Shown in pieces: positions 34,301 to 47,780 of a stretch of DNA of 64,000 nucleotides (position 1 is the first letter of the stretch; each line of letters begins with the position of its first letter). The notes beneath the pieces were generated by a model. That model ran no database searches, was not told the origin of the DNA, and saw only the letters and a program-made list of their open reading frames with translations. Origin of the DNA: Dromaius novaehollandiae. Taxonomy: Eukaryota; Chordata; Aves; Casuariiformes; Dromaiidae. A program made the position numbers and the translations under genes. The stretch lies in NCBI RefSeq assembly GCF_036370855.1, contig NC_088098.1, forward strand, positions 203,653,336-203,717,335. The letters run 5' to 3'.

Positions 34301-35379
34301 TTCATTTCAGCCAGGAGGAAGCGACAGGATCTCAGGATTTTCTGGAAATAAAATACACTCAGCTCTATTTCCAATGACACAAAACAGTGAATGACGGGGT
34401 AGTAATATAGCAGGGAGATATCGTAATCAGGATGTGGTGGGAAATACACAGGAAGTAAAAACTCCAGTTTATTTCCAATTAATTAACTTCTATGAGCATC
34501 TAAAGTGTGAGAACTGAGAAAGAAATAATCAGTGAGGAGACCTTCCAGGGTTTGGCCCCAAATCAATCAAAATAACAGAAATAACAGAAATTGACTTTGA
34601 TTCAGGAAGCAATTGCCCAGAAAATAGCTGCTTTGCAGACTCTACTTGGGAGACTTCTTCCTTACATGCAGCCACTCTCAAGTTTACTAACAACTTGAGA
34701 GAAAATGCTGTCAACATACGTGCATGCTGCTGGAAGAGCACCTGGCTCTGCTAACATGGTGTTGGAGCAGATGAAAGCAGAAGGTCTTTAGCGGCTTTCT
34801 TCTGGGTGCCAAGCAGGAAGCACACAGCTCACAGCTTCGCATTTGGGAATTTTCAGCATGATGTTCCCGGGACTTAGAGTATGAGTTACACACTCCAGAA
34901 ATGAGTCACTTGATGCGCAAAGTAAATATCGGATGTGGGCTTACTATCTCCATGTGAAGCTGCACAAGCATCAACTACAAAGGAAAATAATTCTTGAAAG
35001 CTCAGGCTCAAACACACACTGTTCGTGCAGCCTTAAATAAACACTGGAAATTTCATTTTTTATAGTCCCAAAACATCCTCTTACTCCATTCACAGCTCTT
35101 TGCATTGGATTTTTCATGGCAATCTAAGTAATGACTTGATGATGATATTGCTGCGTGTTTAAAGGATGAAGTTTCTCCTTTGACCTAATGATCGCAGTTC
35201 CAGAACATCAGAACAGCCCAGCTGTCCAAATCAGAGGCTATCTCATAGTGTCCCGTTTCTTTCTATCATTAATAAAAGTAAAACATAAAAAAAATCTCAT
35301 CACAGAATGCTCAGAAGTAAAATGCCTCCTCAGATTCTGTTTGTTGATTTTTTTTCTGCATTTCTGTCTTCCATAAATA
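28368..35379. other. Spacer downstream of MMP13, no gene recognised
   Basis: Holds the candidate CTCF site at 30.22 kb. A GC-richer unexplained stretch at about 32.42-33.53 kb has short frames on both strands and no recognisable domain. Confidence 0.5.
30221..30234 (+). promoter_or_regulatory. Candidate CTCF binding site
   Basis: TCACTAGATGGCAG agrees at 13 of 14 positions with the vertebrate CTCF core consensus CCASYAGRKGGCRS. It lies 3.2 kb beyond the MMP13 stop codon. Single motif match; occupancy is unknown. Confidence 0.45.
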
Positions 35380-35830
35380 CCAGTGTCCTTGATATCCACA
35401 TTCTCACCTAAATCCCAGCTTTAAAGTGGTATAGTAAATTCCACAGATTTTTTTGTGCTTTTTTTTGAAAGAGTACCTCCCTATTATCTATTTTTAAATT
35501 AATGTCCTATTTCACTGAATGTATCATTGTTCTTCTATCAAGAAACAGGACAAATAGTACTACCTACTTTATGTAAGTTTGTTTAATGTTATTTGTTTTA
35601 GAAGTAAAACTGATGGGACAATTTTCTATCACCTGATGTGAACAATATTCTCTGATTTTCCTAACAGTTTTGACAGTCTTTTATTCTTGCTATCTACTTT
35701 TTAAGACTGTGTGACCAGAATTAAACACACTATTCAGGTCAGAGTGAATCAGGTCATTACATTTCTCATACTACCATCAGTCTCTTTCTCTATACTTTGT
35801 AATCTTATTGATCATAGACAGCTATATTTT
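35380..35830 (-). mobile_element. Possible very old CR1-type LINE relic
   Basis: The segment around 35700-35740 (GTGTGACCAGAATTAAACAC, then ACTATTCAGGTC) resembles the antisense CR1 phrase for a protein accession-like stretch of RT, and the T-rich text before it fits the same family. Much decayed; assigned from memory of the pattern only. Confidence 0.35.
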
Positions 35831-36708
35831 AAGAGGTTTACTTTAACTGCTGTTATCAGAGATGCCATCTAATAAGGAAAAATAAGCCAAGGAAACACAA
35901 ACTTACGAATTCATCCAAAACAACGAAAAAGTAAGAGCCAAGAACATCATCTGTATTACTTCAAAGATTATTTGTCTGCTATTTACCATTGTCTTTGTGT
36001 CTATTAAAGGTCAGAGATCTGTGTAATCCATTTGAAGAGATAACAATTAAAATGAATAAATTACAAGCTTAACTGAAACACTAAACAAGTTAATCATCAA
36101 ATTTTAAAGCAGATGGTAAAAGGATGAATCAAATCATGATTTGCCAGCAGAAAAATTAGTTCTCAGAAATTCTGTTCACAGCTGCTTTGGGTAGTATTGA
36201 TGGAATATTGTTTCTTTGATGGAAAAAGCTCTAATGGCATCCAGGACTCATGTTCCAGAAGACAAATTTGCTTAAATAATAGCTCTGAATATATCTAAAC
36301 ATTATAATGCCTTTTTTAAGACAACTTTGATTTCTTTTATCTTAACTAAATTTTGGAAATGGCTTTTATCCACAAATAACAGTGGGCCCAGATTGCAGAT
36401 TGTGTGAGCCCTCTGAACTTAAATGCTTTGGGGATCATCAGCTATCTTCAACAAGATCTCATTCCTACTGAGAGGAAAACTACAAAACCATCAGATGTTA
36501 AATATTTTTGAGTATAGAACATCTAATAAAGAGTATTGTAGTATCTAACAGCACTTAAGCCTCTGAGAGAAAAGAAAACTGCTAGTTATAGGATCTATGT
36601 TCTTTATACAGTGCATGGAAAGAATGCACTGCTTTCTATTTCAAGGATAATTTTTGTTTTCTATTCACTGACCATCTAGCAGAACATGGCCAGGATCCGA
36701 GGACTTTC

Positions 36709-36742
36709 TTTTCTAACGATTGCCCTTTTCTAACGAGTGCCC
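36709..36742. repeat. 17-base tandem duplication
   Basis: TTTTCTAACGATTGCCC is followed directly by TTTTCTAACGAGTGCCC, one mismatch in 17. Confidence 0.9.
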
Positions 36743-38159
36743 ATCCACTGTTCTGTAACAGAGGATATTCCTTCTTCTTGGCTCCACAAAGCTTTGCAGG
36801 AGTTTCAGCTGGAATCTGACAGGTACTGAGCTATTCACGCCCCAGGAGTCAGCAGGGATTGACACAGGCCATTAGTAATGGTCAGTATGGGTCAATGCTA
36901 TCTGCCAGTAAGGAGTCACAGAAAAAGCACAGCCATCCAATTATAATGGAACCACTCAGAATTAAGGTAATAGGTAGATATTAGCATTAGACAAAGTCAG
37001 GGACTTGTATGAAACCAGGGCTTCCCTGAATGTATCCTACTATAAATAAACTTCTAGCAGGGTACTTACAGCTTGGTTTACTGTGCAATCATATGATGCC
37101 ACATTTTGAGAGAATGACTGTCAAACACAGCAAAAAGGAAGGAAATTGCTGAAAATATGTTTCTCAGAATATAAGGATTTGGAGGAATAAGCTGTACTTC
37201 ATGACAGACTACAGGTTTAATGAATGTCTGGAGAGCAAAACTTTGGGTTGTAGGAGAGGAACAAATTGTGGCATCAGGAAAAAAGGGAAGGTTATCATTA
37301 CCAATTAACTCTGCCAGTGCTGTTATCCTTAAATGGGAGAATACATAAAAGCAAAACTCTCAGGGGCAAGAAATGCCAAGCCAACCTTGACAAATATGGG
37401 TAACTCAAAGATTTGATAGTATGAGGAAATCCACAGGCAGGTTAAATCACTTATCATTGCCCTGTAGATCAGGCTACAAGGTTACTGAGGTGTAATTCTG
37501 CCACCCCCTCCCCTACCTTACAACAACCAAACTCTTTAAATGGCACAGATGTGCTTACGCTCTGAATAGCACTTAGGTTTTGGTGAGATGATGTAATGAA
37601 AACTATCCCCAGCATTTCCAATAACGCAATTTGTTACTGAATATAGTGCACATGTAAAATATCTATTTTTAAAAAATCGGTGACATAATTAGCCTTACTT
37701 CGTCTGTGTTTGATGACTAAGCAATAACAAACTCCATAACTGCCTAATCAAGATGCAAGCTACAAGCCTATATGATATGAGAAACACTGTATCATTGACT
37801 ACTCATGCTGAAGATGACCAAAAGGGATTGCTGCTTTCTCTGACATACCGGGGCAGGGACAGAGGCAGGCTTTAGAGCCCAAAGAACACAAGGTGAAATG
37901 CTTGCTGCTCTGCCAGAGACGTGCTGCTTACTGCCAGGGTGCCTGCGGACCAAGTAAGAGCAGTATTCATAACTCCAATCTGGGATAAGATTCAATTCTT
38001 CAACCAAAGAGCTTATGCTCCAAATAGATATAATATAAAGAGAACTTGCAGGCATAACCCACAGTACAGTGTGAGCAGAGCCCTAGCTCTGCTAGGAGTG
38101 AGAGTACTTCCATGGTTTATTCATTTTCCCCACTTTTGGATGACATTCTGTTGGCTAAA

Positions 38160-38340
38160 GAATTAGCTACACAGAATGACAGAGAGAGAGAGAAGGACCA
38201 CCAAAAAGAGCAGCTGAAAGAGAGCAAGAAAGGGGAGGAAGTGAGAGAAGAAAAGGGATGATGAGTAGGATAAGTGGGATGATTAGCTATGGCCATGAAT
38301 GGTTAGCTGAGACTAAGACTAAGACTAAGACTGTGAGGGT
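38160..38340. repeat. Purine-rich simple sequence and (GACTAA)n beside a CR1 end
   Basis: An (AG)n run at 38181-38193, A/G-rich sequence to about 38280, then (GACTAA)n at 38311-38332 directly before the CR1 fragment. Confidence 0.85.
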
Positions 38341-38510
38341 GACTGAGGAACAGGTTGCCCAGAGAGGCTGTGGAGTCTCTAGCCTTGGAGATATTCAAAA
38401 GCCGTGTAAACATGGCCTGGGAAAATCTGTTCAAGGTGATCCTGCTTGAGCGGGGGCAGGGTTGGACCAGAGGTCCCCTCCGACCCCAGCTATTCTGTGA
38501 CTCTGTGACT
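38341..38510 (+). mobile_element. CR1 LINE 3' terminal fragment
   Basis: GGAACAGGTTGCCCAGAGAG, then TTGGAGATATTCAAAAGCCG, then TATTCTGTGACTCTGTGACT at the end: the canonical avian CR1 3' end with its octamer-like tail, here in + orientation. About 170 bases, strongly 5'-truncated. Confidence 0.94.
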
Positions 38511-40710
38511 ACATCTGGACTGCAGGGCAGGTAAATAACATCACACAGCCTGGTCATCCTGCCATCTGCAATGGGGGAATGCTGGAGCAGATCCTTTGCA
38601 GTCCCAGTTTCCATTCTATGGAAATCAAACTGGGTGGGAGAAAATACGTGCCCTGATATCACCTCAGGAGGGAGGAGAGATATATCCAGGGAGCATACTC
38701 AGGCCTGCAAGCTGGGAATTGCTCCCGCATCCCTTTGCTTAGATTATAGGGGAGATTTTTAAGTGCCCTGACTTTCTTATAGGTCACATTAAACTGCATG
38801 ATTCAACACTATCTTCAAATTTTCATATTAAAGTGCTTGTTAACACAGCATTTTTGGCAGGGTTTGGTCTACACTGTATCTTTTCTAAGGAGAATAGCAG
38901 GCTTATCTCCAGCACCAGACAGAGAAAAGATTTCCAGGTCTGCCTGTTATTCTCTCAGAACTTTTTTCTGAATAAAGTTGAACTCCTTTGGGGTGAAGAT
39001 TCAGAGGAGGAAGGATGGGTCATTTTATGTAAATAGTAAACATTTTCTATGAGTTGATTTACCAAATCCTGCATTCCCCATCTCAACAAAAGATGGGATT
39101 TACTGGAACTCCTTGTTAAGTTTGCAATGACTTATTTTTCCTCCCAAAATTTCTATTGTTATTCAACACAAATAATGCCAAGGAAAGCCTTCTGTAGGAT
39201 TAATCAAGTAGTAGCTTTGGGCTTCCACATTGTCTTCACTCCTTCCCGTTACAATGGAGACCAAAGAAAGAATAAGCAACTCAGTGGCAGAATGCTACTG
39301 CCAAGGATGTGTGTTCACAGGCAGAATCACTTCAGTTACTCCCACAACTTTTAATAACACAGAAATTCTGCATTTCTTAAGCACTTCTGACTAGGTTTAA
39401 GTGACACTTACACAGCTGAATGACTCTTTAAGTGCTCTAGTTACACAATTAAACATCAGCTGCATTTGCAAAACTTCAGGCTAACTCTATGAGTCCATAA
39501 GGAACCTGATATTTCTGATGCTGAACATAGGCAGAATAAGGTAAGAGCTTAGACATACAATGAGCTTACTACATGTCATGAAATTAATGCATAGCAACTA
39601 AACCATATATTTTTCAACCTATTCTAACTGTCTTGGTCACCTTACGTATTAGTTGTGGTCTAAGCAAGTCAATCCCCATAAAAAACCTTCAAGGCTGGTG
39701 AGGGGGCAGAACCAGCTCACCTGATTTTTGTTAGATCACTTACGCAGAATACAAGAGATCCAGATTCAGAATCCTCTTTTACTAAGGTAAGGTCTGACAA
39801 AGTGACTCTTTGCTATATGGTGCTCAGGCAGTCTTTCAGGTTATTTCTGATATTGGAGATCATCATAAATGGCTGTTGCTTTTTCTCTTAGGAATATCCC
39901 AGTTTTAATGTGTGGGCGTAATACTTGTCTAGAATGATCCTGTTGACTAGTCTACTTCCTCACTTTGAATCATTAGATATTTCCAACAAGCAGCTTGCAC
40001 TGATTTAATTTTCTTTCAGCTCTCAGGTCCCTATGTTGGCCCACAAATCTTGCAATTTTCTGTCAGCCATAACTGCTTCAGACAGGCTGTAAATCAGCTA
40101 CTTTTCTTTCTAATGACCTCCTTTAAGTTTCCCTTTAGGGAAGGTCTGGAGTAGGATTTAAGAGAAAATAGGCCAGCCTTCTCAGCTGCAGACATTTTCA
40201 TGCTTGAGTGGAGTAAACAGCTAAGACCTTGAGGGCCTTTCTGCACCCAGCAAAAGAAGAAATGTGCAAGGCTAGGGCTATATTATGTAACAGGAAACAC
40301 TGCTTGCTAGAACTTGCATGACAATTAAGATAGTATGGATCAGCGTTGAAAGAGCAACTCTACTTCTCAGCTCGCAAATCTGTTTATGTGAGACTTCTGT
40401 GGCAGTGTCTGCATTTGGATGTCATCCAAGTAAGCAGGACCCCAACTGTGATTGGATCCCCTGAGCACTGCTGTCAAATAAATAACGTGAATTACACATC
40501 TCATTTTACTCTTCTCCCGCTTTATCACAGCCCTGATGCCTTAAATCATTCCTGTCATTCAATTTCAAAGGGCCTAGAATTCAAGTATTTTCCCCTGGCA
40601 TGCACCCGGCAGGTAAGGAGATATTCTACAAATGTCCTGGGACTTTATTAAACATTTCTCAGTTACAAGCTTGGCCCCAAACCATCTGGCAATGAAGAGG
40701 TTATAATATG

Positions 40711-40730
40711 TGATGGCAGATGATGGCAGA
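40711..40730. repeat. 10-base tandem duplication
   Basis: TGATGGCAGA occurs twice in succession with no mismatch. Confidence 0.85.
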
Positions 40731-41212
40731 AGGGAACAGAAGGGACTTGTTTCTTCCAACGTAAGATTGCTAAACAGGCATTAGGCAATGAAGCAAGGCA
40801 CAGGAGAACCTTCAGGGCTGTAGGAGAAGCTGCAAATCCAGAGAACATGTGCGTACATAAAGATTTATCTCAGTAGATCAGATGAAATGCTTCTTGGGTG
40901 TTAGAAAAAAATGAAAAAATAAGCTGCAAATATAATAGACATAAGCAAATGAGTCTGTGTCACAGAACTACAGAACAAATTGTAAAATTCCTTTTTCATA
41001 CTCAGCTGACATGGCAAAGACAGCAGACTGGAGTAATTACTTTTTTATTAATAATGAGTACATGTTCTGCCCATGTAATCAATTCTGAATGAACATCATT
41101 TCTCTTCTTCATATTCATTGGACCAGGGTTTACTTGAAGTCAAATAAATGAAACATCATGCACCTAATTTTAATGTGGGCTTAAGGAAAAAGTGATGGAT
41201 CTCAAAAATAGA

Positions 41213-41340
41213 ACTGATTAATTAATTAATATTAATAAATTATATTAATGACAATTGTTTATTAATATTAATAAATTTTTAATATTAACCGATAATAAAA
41301 TTTTAATATTAATGAATATGAATACATATTAATAAATTAC
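41213..41340. repeat. AT-rich repeat based on ATTAAT/AATATT units
   Basis: Nearly pure A/T built from TTAATTAA, TATTAATATTAATAAAT and related units, repeated irregularly for about 125 bases, with many self-complementary segments. Confidence 0.9.
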
Positions 41341-43788
41341 TCTTTTGGAAAGATAGAAATGATTTTTGTTAAAGAATGAATTGGTTTGTAATAACTATTT
41401 TTGATCTGGGGAAAAACCCAATGGTTTAGCATTTAGTTTCTATCTGTATAGGCTGGCTAGACTGCTAAGCATATACCCTTGGAAAGTAGGTTCACCCTCC
41501 ACTTTCCTCAGGTATATCATTATGAGTTCTATATAGTTTGCTTATGAGAACACTTTGACTAGAGCTACTTAATTAACTGCTATTTCTTTTCAGTGGCTAA
41601 CTTGAAAAATGGCAATCAAATACCTTTGATTTGCGAATCAGGGTTGTGGTCAGGGTTCTGTAATAGTTAATACCAGATCTGTAAAATATCAGGTTGCCCA
41701 TTATTACAAATAATGTCCAGATTAGAAACAGACACACAGTTACATCTCTAGTGAATAAGCTAGGCAGAGCAGACAATACAGAATTTACGGGGCTATTGGC
41801 TGGCTTTATACGGTTGTCAAGAGAACAGACAATACCAGTGCAGCATGAACACTATCCTTACAATGTGAACTCATTAAAAGTTTTTAAATAAATGGGAACT
41901 GGTGAAGTAAGCTTCTATCCGTTTATATAATATTGGCACTATGTGTTATGTGAATCAAACATTTTTCACCTTCAGCACAGAAAAAAAACAGGTTAATTTT
42001 ATGGTCAAATGCATCAAGAAAGGGGAAAGCTTCACTTGTCACTGCAGGTGGATGAATGCTCTGAAAAAGGCTAACACATGAAGATACTTCCTTTGTATTA
42101 TGCAAAATGGAGTATAGCCTTAGAGCTGTCCCATTTCATATGCTAACTTTCACTTATGTTGCCTAAGGAACTCTAGCTGGTTTTCAGTCTTACTGCTTCT
42201 TTGCTTTATATGGGAGCTTCTCTGTGCTTGTACATTTTGTCTAATCATCTCCACTGGTCGGCAGATTTTCTTCTCTCAGCTCACTTTTCAGGTATCTCCT
42301 TTTCAGCAAGTTGAGGATCCAGTCACAGCAGTGTTAAAATCCTGAAGCCATCATGGTCAACTGAATGTGATATTAAGAACAAAGATCTTCCTTATATCTT
42401 TTTAATATCTCAGTGCAGGAGAATGCCTACAACCACCACTTTCAAAAACCAAGCAATTTTTTCCTCCAGTATTAGACAATGTATGGTTCAGTCTTTTCCT
42501 ATTGACACTGGTGTGATTTTTAACTGTGAAACAGAGAGGGTCAATGCCATCTTCCTCCATGAAGATCAGAGCAGTACCACAACTCCTTAACTCCTTTGTC
42601 AGAGAATGGCTTGTCTGCCAGGATGTTGTCATCTGTAACACAAAAAAATTGTGGGATGAAACTGAACGATTGGCATAGTGAAAACAGTAGTGGCTAGTAA
42701 AGACATCCCATGGCAAATAAATTTTCTATATTTTCTATTAGCAACAGTGAGAGGGTTTAAACTAGAACTATGGACTATGGATCTTAGAATGTTTTGTAGT
42801 TCATTTAATGTTTTGCCAGTGCAATAGTCCAAACTATTTGTCCACTTGCAGTAATATCCACTAATAGTCCATCTATGTTGAAACAGTTGAAACTGTTGTA
42901 CTGGGAAAAAACAAAAACAAAAAAACAATTTTTCTGAGTATCTACCTCTTTTCTTATACAGAAAGCTAGAGTCTGGGACCTCTGTGTCATCCTGTGTCAG
43001 CACTGTCCTGCACCATGTTTTATTCCAGTCATAGACAATTCTGTCTATTAAGCTATTTTTTCAGGAAGCTTGTTTAGAATAGTTACACATGAAAGACACA
43101 AAATACTGTTGCACCAAAGTGCAAGACATACTATGTATAAGAGGAACTATGATTTTCATTTTATCAATGCTACTTTCTATAACTGGATTTAATCAGGATT
43201 TCAGTTCTTGCTCTTATCTTTGTAGAACACTGTAAAAAGATGTCCATTTGTGAGCTTATTTTGTCAATGTTAATAGATTCTCTATCAAGGATGGTTTTGT
43301 GACATTAAAAAATAGTGCTTTTTCATTGCTTATCCTGAAGTTGTAAAAGTGACTCAGTTAAAAGAAAAATGATTATTAGAGGAAATCACAGGTAAAGGAA
43401 ACAGATTCTTGGTTTTCATTTCCTTACTAAGATCACTACCTGTAAGCTCCAATCCCACCTGCAACAAGGTGACTTTTTACTTCTTCATGATGCTACTTGA
43501 AAAAGGACTTGCAGAGCTACCGAACAGTGTTTAAGCCCTAACTGCTCCAAGATGTTGTCCAGGGCCCTTCTCCACAGTCTGCTCTGGTGTTTCCCACCAG
43601 TTCTGTCCCTGTCCAGTGCCATGGGTCCAGCCCCACAGGAACTTCAGCACGGTGCTGCATCAGGGGCTCTGCCTCCGCTCCCCATCCGCCCCTTCCAACT
43701 GAGCTGCTGTGAGCCTGGGCATAGTTACTGCCCTCCCCAAACACTAGCATTAACTCACCGCATCATTGCAAGTTTCTCAAAGGAAACT

Positions 43789-43811
43789 TCCCAAAGAAAA
43801 TTTCTTTGGGA
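43789..43811. repeat. Near-perfect 23-base palindrome
   Basis: TCCCAAAGAAA and TTTCTTTGGGA are exact reverse complements separated by a single A, giving an almost loop-free palindrome. Confidence 0.85.
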
Positions 43812-44775
43812 GTTATGAGCCAAGCCCTCTGCACAGTTCCGTAGCCCAAGTCCAGACCGATTTAGGTGGAATGACTGTCTGATGTTCTGCCTTCGTATTT
43901 TCTCTCATGAATATGATCTCATCTGTTAAAGGCAAGTCAGTCGGGCAGCACAAACAGCTAGTTTCCCACACAGATGTTTAAATACGTCTAGGTCACATAT
44001 AAGTATGTTAGGCTCTGTCAAGATTTGGCACCTGGGTAGGTAACATGCTCCACATACAAGCAGGTCCACACTTAGAGCCTCTTTGTTCCAGCATTGCCAA
44101 ATGTTGTAAGGTCACATTACAAAGAAACTAATTTATTCTGGTGATGTGGAGTAATAACATCAGAAATGATGTTGAATATAGATTGGAAATAATTTCCTGA
44201 TTTTTAGTGTTTCCTTCTAGAGCAATGAAATCTACTCTTTCATATTGCTTGCTCTTATCAAAAAGTAAATGATAGGTATACTGTTTCAAGTGAGAACAAC
44301 TATTTAATAAGGCATTTCTATTAAAAGCAACATAATATCTGCCATTTTACAGTAGTCATCCTGGCTTTTTTTTTAGTAACATGGCATAGTTTAAAAATAT
44401 ACAAAGTTGATGTATGTGGCTGCATTAAAGGTATATTAGATGACCTTTTCAAGTTTTGTGAGTTACTTGCAACTTTGATTTTACAATTAATTTTTGCATT
44501 TTCCTCTTCCTTTTCTGTTTTCTAAGAAGATAAAATTATAAAGAAAGAGAAAAAAAGAGTAAATTGTGAAATTAGAATTGTTTTAGAATTTTTTAGGGGC
44601 ATACGCATAAACAAGTGAGAAGTAAGACTAATCTGCAGAGGAGAAGCTGAAATTATGCCAATAGTCACTGTTTGAAATAGCCCCAGAAATGACATACATT
44701 TTAAATGATTACCTTTAATACCTTTAAGCTGAACTAGTTTTTACCTGACTTTAATCATCTCAAGGTCAGACTGTC

Positions 44776-44850
44776 TAGGCTTCCACTATAGTCAAGGGAG
44801 AGAAATTTATACCTCTAGAAGGTGATTCAGCCCATCCTAACATAGGTAAA
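44776..44850. repeat. Diverged copy of the fold-back repeat (left part)
   Basis: CTATAGTCAAGGGAGAGA followed by CTAGAAGGTGATTCAGCCCA matches the left arm and interior of the element at 46.6 kb. The right arm is not recognisable. Confidence 0.65.
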
Positions 44851-45539
44851 TAGGCAATAAAATTATCTGAAGCTAATAAGCAAAATGAAAGAGGATTAAG
44901 CTATTCATTTTCTCATGCATTTCCCCAAGTTTTCTAATCTCTAAATAATAAACCTCACTCTTCATTTTTTGACATGCTCACCTAGCAGCAAAGAGATGTT
45001 GTGGGAATCAGACCCACATCAGGGGCTGTATAATATGCTAATGATCACTTCTCACAAGCACCATCTGGCAGGATGCCTGTCAAGATACTGAATTCTCTCT
45101 TTGGTTCTGCTTCAGAGAAAAGATAATGAGCTGAGGGTTCAGCAAGAACTGCGAGCAACAGGCTCAAAATATCTTTGTAACTCTTTTATCTTTTGTAACT
45201 CTGTAATTTGCAGTCTTTGCTTTATTCTTATCTTTAATATTAAGTATTCAGCTCTCTGGACACCAAGTGTGTTCTCTAACTGGAGATGAGTTGTCCAGAA
45301 GAAGCTCTGTTCTCACAAGAATGAAAAGGCAGACAGATGGACATACTTTGACAGTATCTGGCACCTAATCAACATGTGGAAGATTTCTAGAGCTCAGATG
45401 AGTATTTTGTGCTGTGTTGCACTTACTGCACTGGGGAATCTGGATACCGACAGATAACCAAAGCACCTTTTTGGCAAGCTGTCTGAGGGATATTTGAAAA
45501 ATTATGACTGAGCAACCACATCAGTTTCCTGTCAATCTT

Positions 45540-47780
45540 ATACATAATTTGAATTCTGTAGCTTCACTCTGTTTCTAACAAGTTTTCAAGGCCATCCTGA
45601 ATCATCGTATTGAGTGTGCCTCCTAACTTTGTGCTAGTTTTCTGTGCCTAAGTCTTTAATTAAGTTGATAAAGAAAAATCTCAAAACCCAGCTGGTCCCT
45701 GAAGCTCTTCAGTTCCCCTTTTAGTATATCCTTTAGCTATCTTCCCTATAGTTAGCTCTTTGCTCATCACACAATTCTTCTTCTAATCATCTTCTCCATT
45801 TTAACTAACTTTCCTTAGGTATTGCCTTAAATGCTTTACTGGAGCCCAGGAAGATGTGATCTATAACATTTTCATTGTCTATTAAAACATTTGATTAATT
45901 AAAGAAAGATATTAAGTTCATATATCGTGTTATTTTTCTAAGTTCATGACATATTTATCTTCTACGTTGTTAACTTCCATGTCTAATCATTCTTACCTTC
46001 AAATTCATTTAAAGCTTTACATACTCTATGGTTAGATTAACAGGCTTTCTTTTCCCTGGACAATTGATCTACCGTATGTAAATATGTGTTTTATATGTTA
46101 TATTCTAGTAATTCTATGCCACTCCAGTTTGGTAAACTTCTTCTAAACATTTCTTCCTGATATATTCAGAATTTTCAGGTCATACATTTTGCTCAGAATT
46201 ATGTTTCATCTTAAAAATGATGCTTTCCACCCTATGTCCACATCCTCTTACTCATCTGGTATTTGGTCATACATTCAATGCCAGTATTGATGCCAGTGAG
46301 ATGACAAATTTTGCTTTCAGGCTGTACCTAGAATATCTTAAATCTCTACCACTCTTTATACATAACATCTTTGTTTCTTCTTCCTTTCTTTTATTTTTCT
46401 CTCTCTCAACATGACTGACAAGCCTCTTGCTATTTAATTTTCTTTTCAAGGTCTAATTTGGTTTGACAGCTTTCACTTTACCCCTACATATCCTAATCTC
46501 CAAATTAGAGCCTGCTTTGAATGCCTGATTTTTTTCACTTAGCTTTAGGCATCTAAATGAAAAGCTGAGATGTGCAGTTATTCTCTGCTTCCCATATAGT
46601 CAATGGAGAGAGACAGGCACTGCTGGAAGGTGATTCAGCCCACTACCTTCTGCCTGAAGATATCTGTATCTCTCCATTGACTACAAGATGACTGTTCTCC
46701 TAAAGCAGACAAATCTATGAAGTGTCTACATTTATGAGACATATCTTAGATTTAGCCTCTTTCTGTACCTTGTACATATCCCTTCTGCTTTTTCCTAAAT
46801 CAAATTATTAATATTCTGATATACTGAAGTCTTATTCTGAGAGATTTTATTTTTTATTTGGATGTCCAGTTTGTTTTCACACTTGATTCACAGAAAGTTT
46901 AAATCTCCTCTCATTCCAGTACCTGAACTTTTTACTCCAGCTGGCTTCACTGATCTGTTCCCTGATTTTGCCCATTGTAAGTTAAGGCCATTATTTACAC
47001 CCTTACAAACTGAATATATTTCTGCACACAGTCCAATTAATTATTTTGTAGTCGGCCCTTCTTTAATGTCCTTGGTACTTAACAAAACCAGAGACAAAAC
47101 AGCAATACTTCATATTGGGTCAAAGACTACTGGTAAACACTGTGTTGACTATAATACCAAGGTTTATCTGGACCCTGCAGCTGTTAATGTTATTTGTTAG
47201 GAAGTTAGGATGAGATCCATGTCATGAAGCACAGATGTTTAAACCTCTATTAATCAACTTTAGTCTTCTATTACAGTTAAAACAAAGAAATAAACTCTCT
47301 GATTTAAAAACTCAATTCACCTGATCTATTCAAGTGTACTTTAGGATAAGAAGAATTATATTCTGGGTATGCATGAGCGTCAAAGGGAGCTCATCCAAAA
47401 TTAGGAGATTAATTTCTTTCCTAAAGTCTCTTATAATGACGACTTTTATAGTTTTTACTTCTCTAAAAGCATTACAAATGATATCTTCATAATCCACTTA
47501 GGGATCTCAATCAGTTTCTTAACTAAGCATATTTTGATCCAGATAGATAGCTTGCTTTTTCTTTGAAGTGACTTGTTTCTTTTTATTCTGTCACATCATA
47601 ATGTTTAAGGCTAATTTACCTTCCTTTTCTTCCTTCTGCCCACAGAACACACACATTAGTACTTATGTTCCAGTCACACTTGTAGTTCTGTCATATTATT
47701 GTTATCCCACCCTTTGGATTCCCATTCTCAGATACTATCTAATACATTTTGAAACTTTTTCTACAGTCAAAACTTAAAGA
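45540..47780. repeat. Long T-rich stretch, probably a decayed interspersed element
   Basis: Strongly T/C-biased on the + strand. Phrases such as CCCAGGAAGATGTGATCTA followed by CATTTTCATTGTCTATTAAA and AAAGAAAGATATTAAGTTCA resemble a repeat frequently seen antisense in bird and reptile DNA. Short open frames (for example 46862-47200) match no protein I know. Family and boundaries are uncertain. Confidence 0.35.
46585..46700. repeat. Fold-back repeat with perfect 15-base terminal inverted repeats
   Basis: TAGTCAATGGAGAGA at 46597-46611 and its exact reverse complement TCTCTCCATTGACTA at 46669-46683 enclose 57 bases. The interior GAAGGTGATTCAGCCCA recurs near 44.82 kb, showing a dispersed family. 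No coding capacity. Confidence 0.8.

Larger units (their letters stand above)
35831..45539. other. Spacer, no gene recognised
   Basis: Besides the CR1 end, simple repeats, palindrome and fold-back copy listed separately, the sequence is AT-rich without exons. No MMP-like exon (PRCGVPD, HExGHxxGxxH or hemopexin motifs) was found on either strand by reading. Confidence 0.55.

Noticed and set aside
46862-47200. 112-codon + frame
   Set aside because: Inside a T-rich, repeat-like stretch; no known motif and no splice context.
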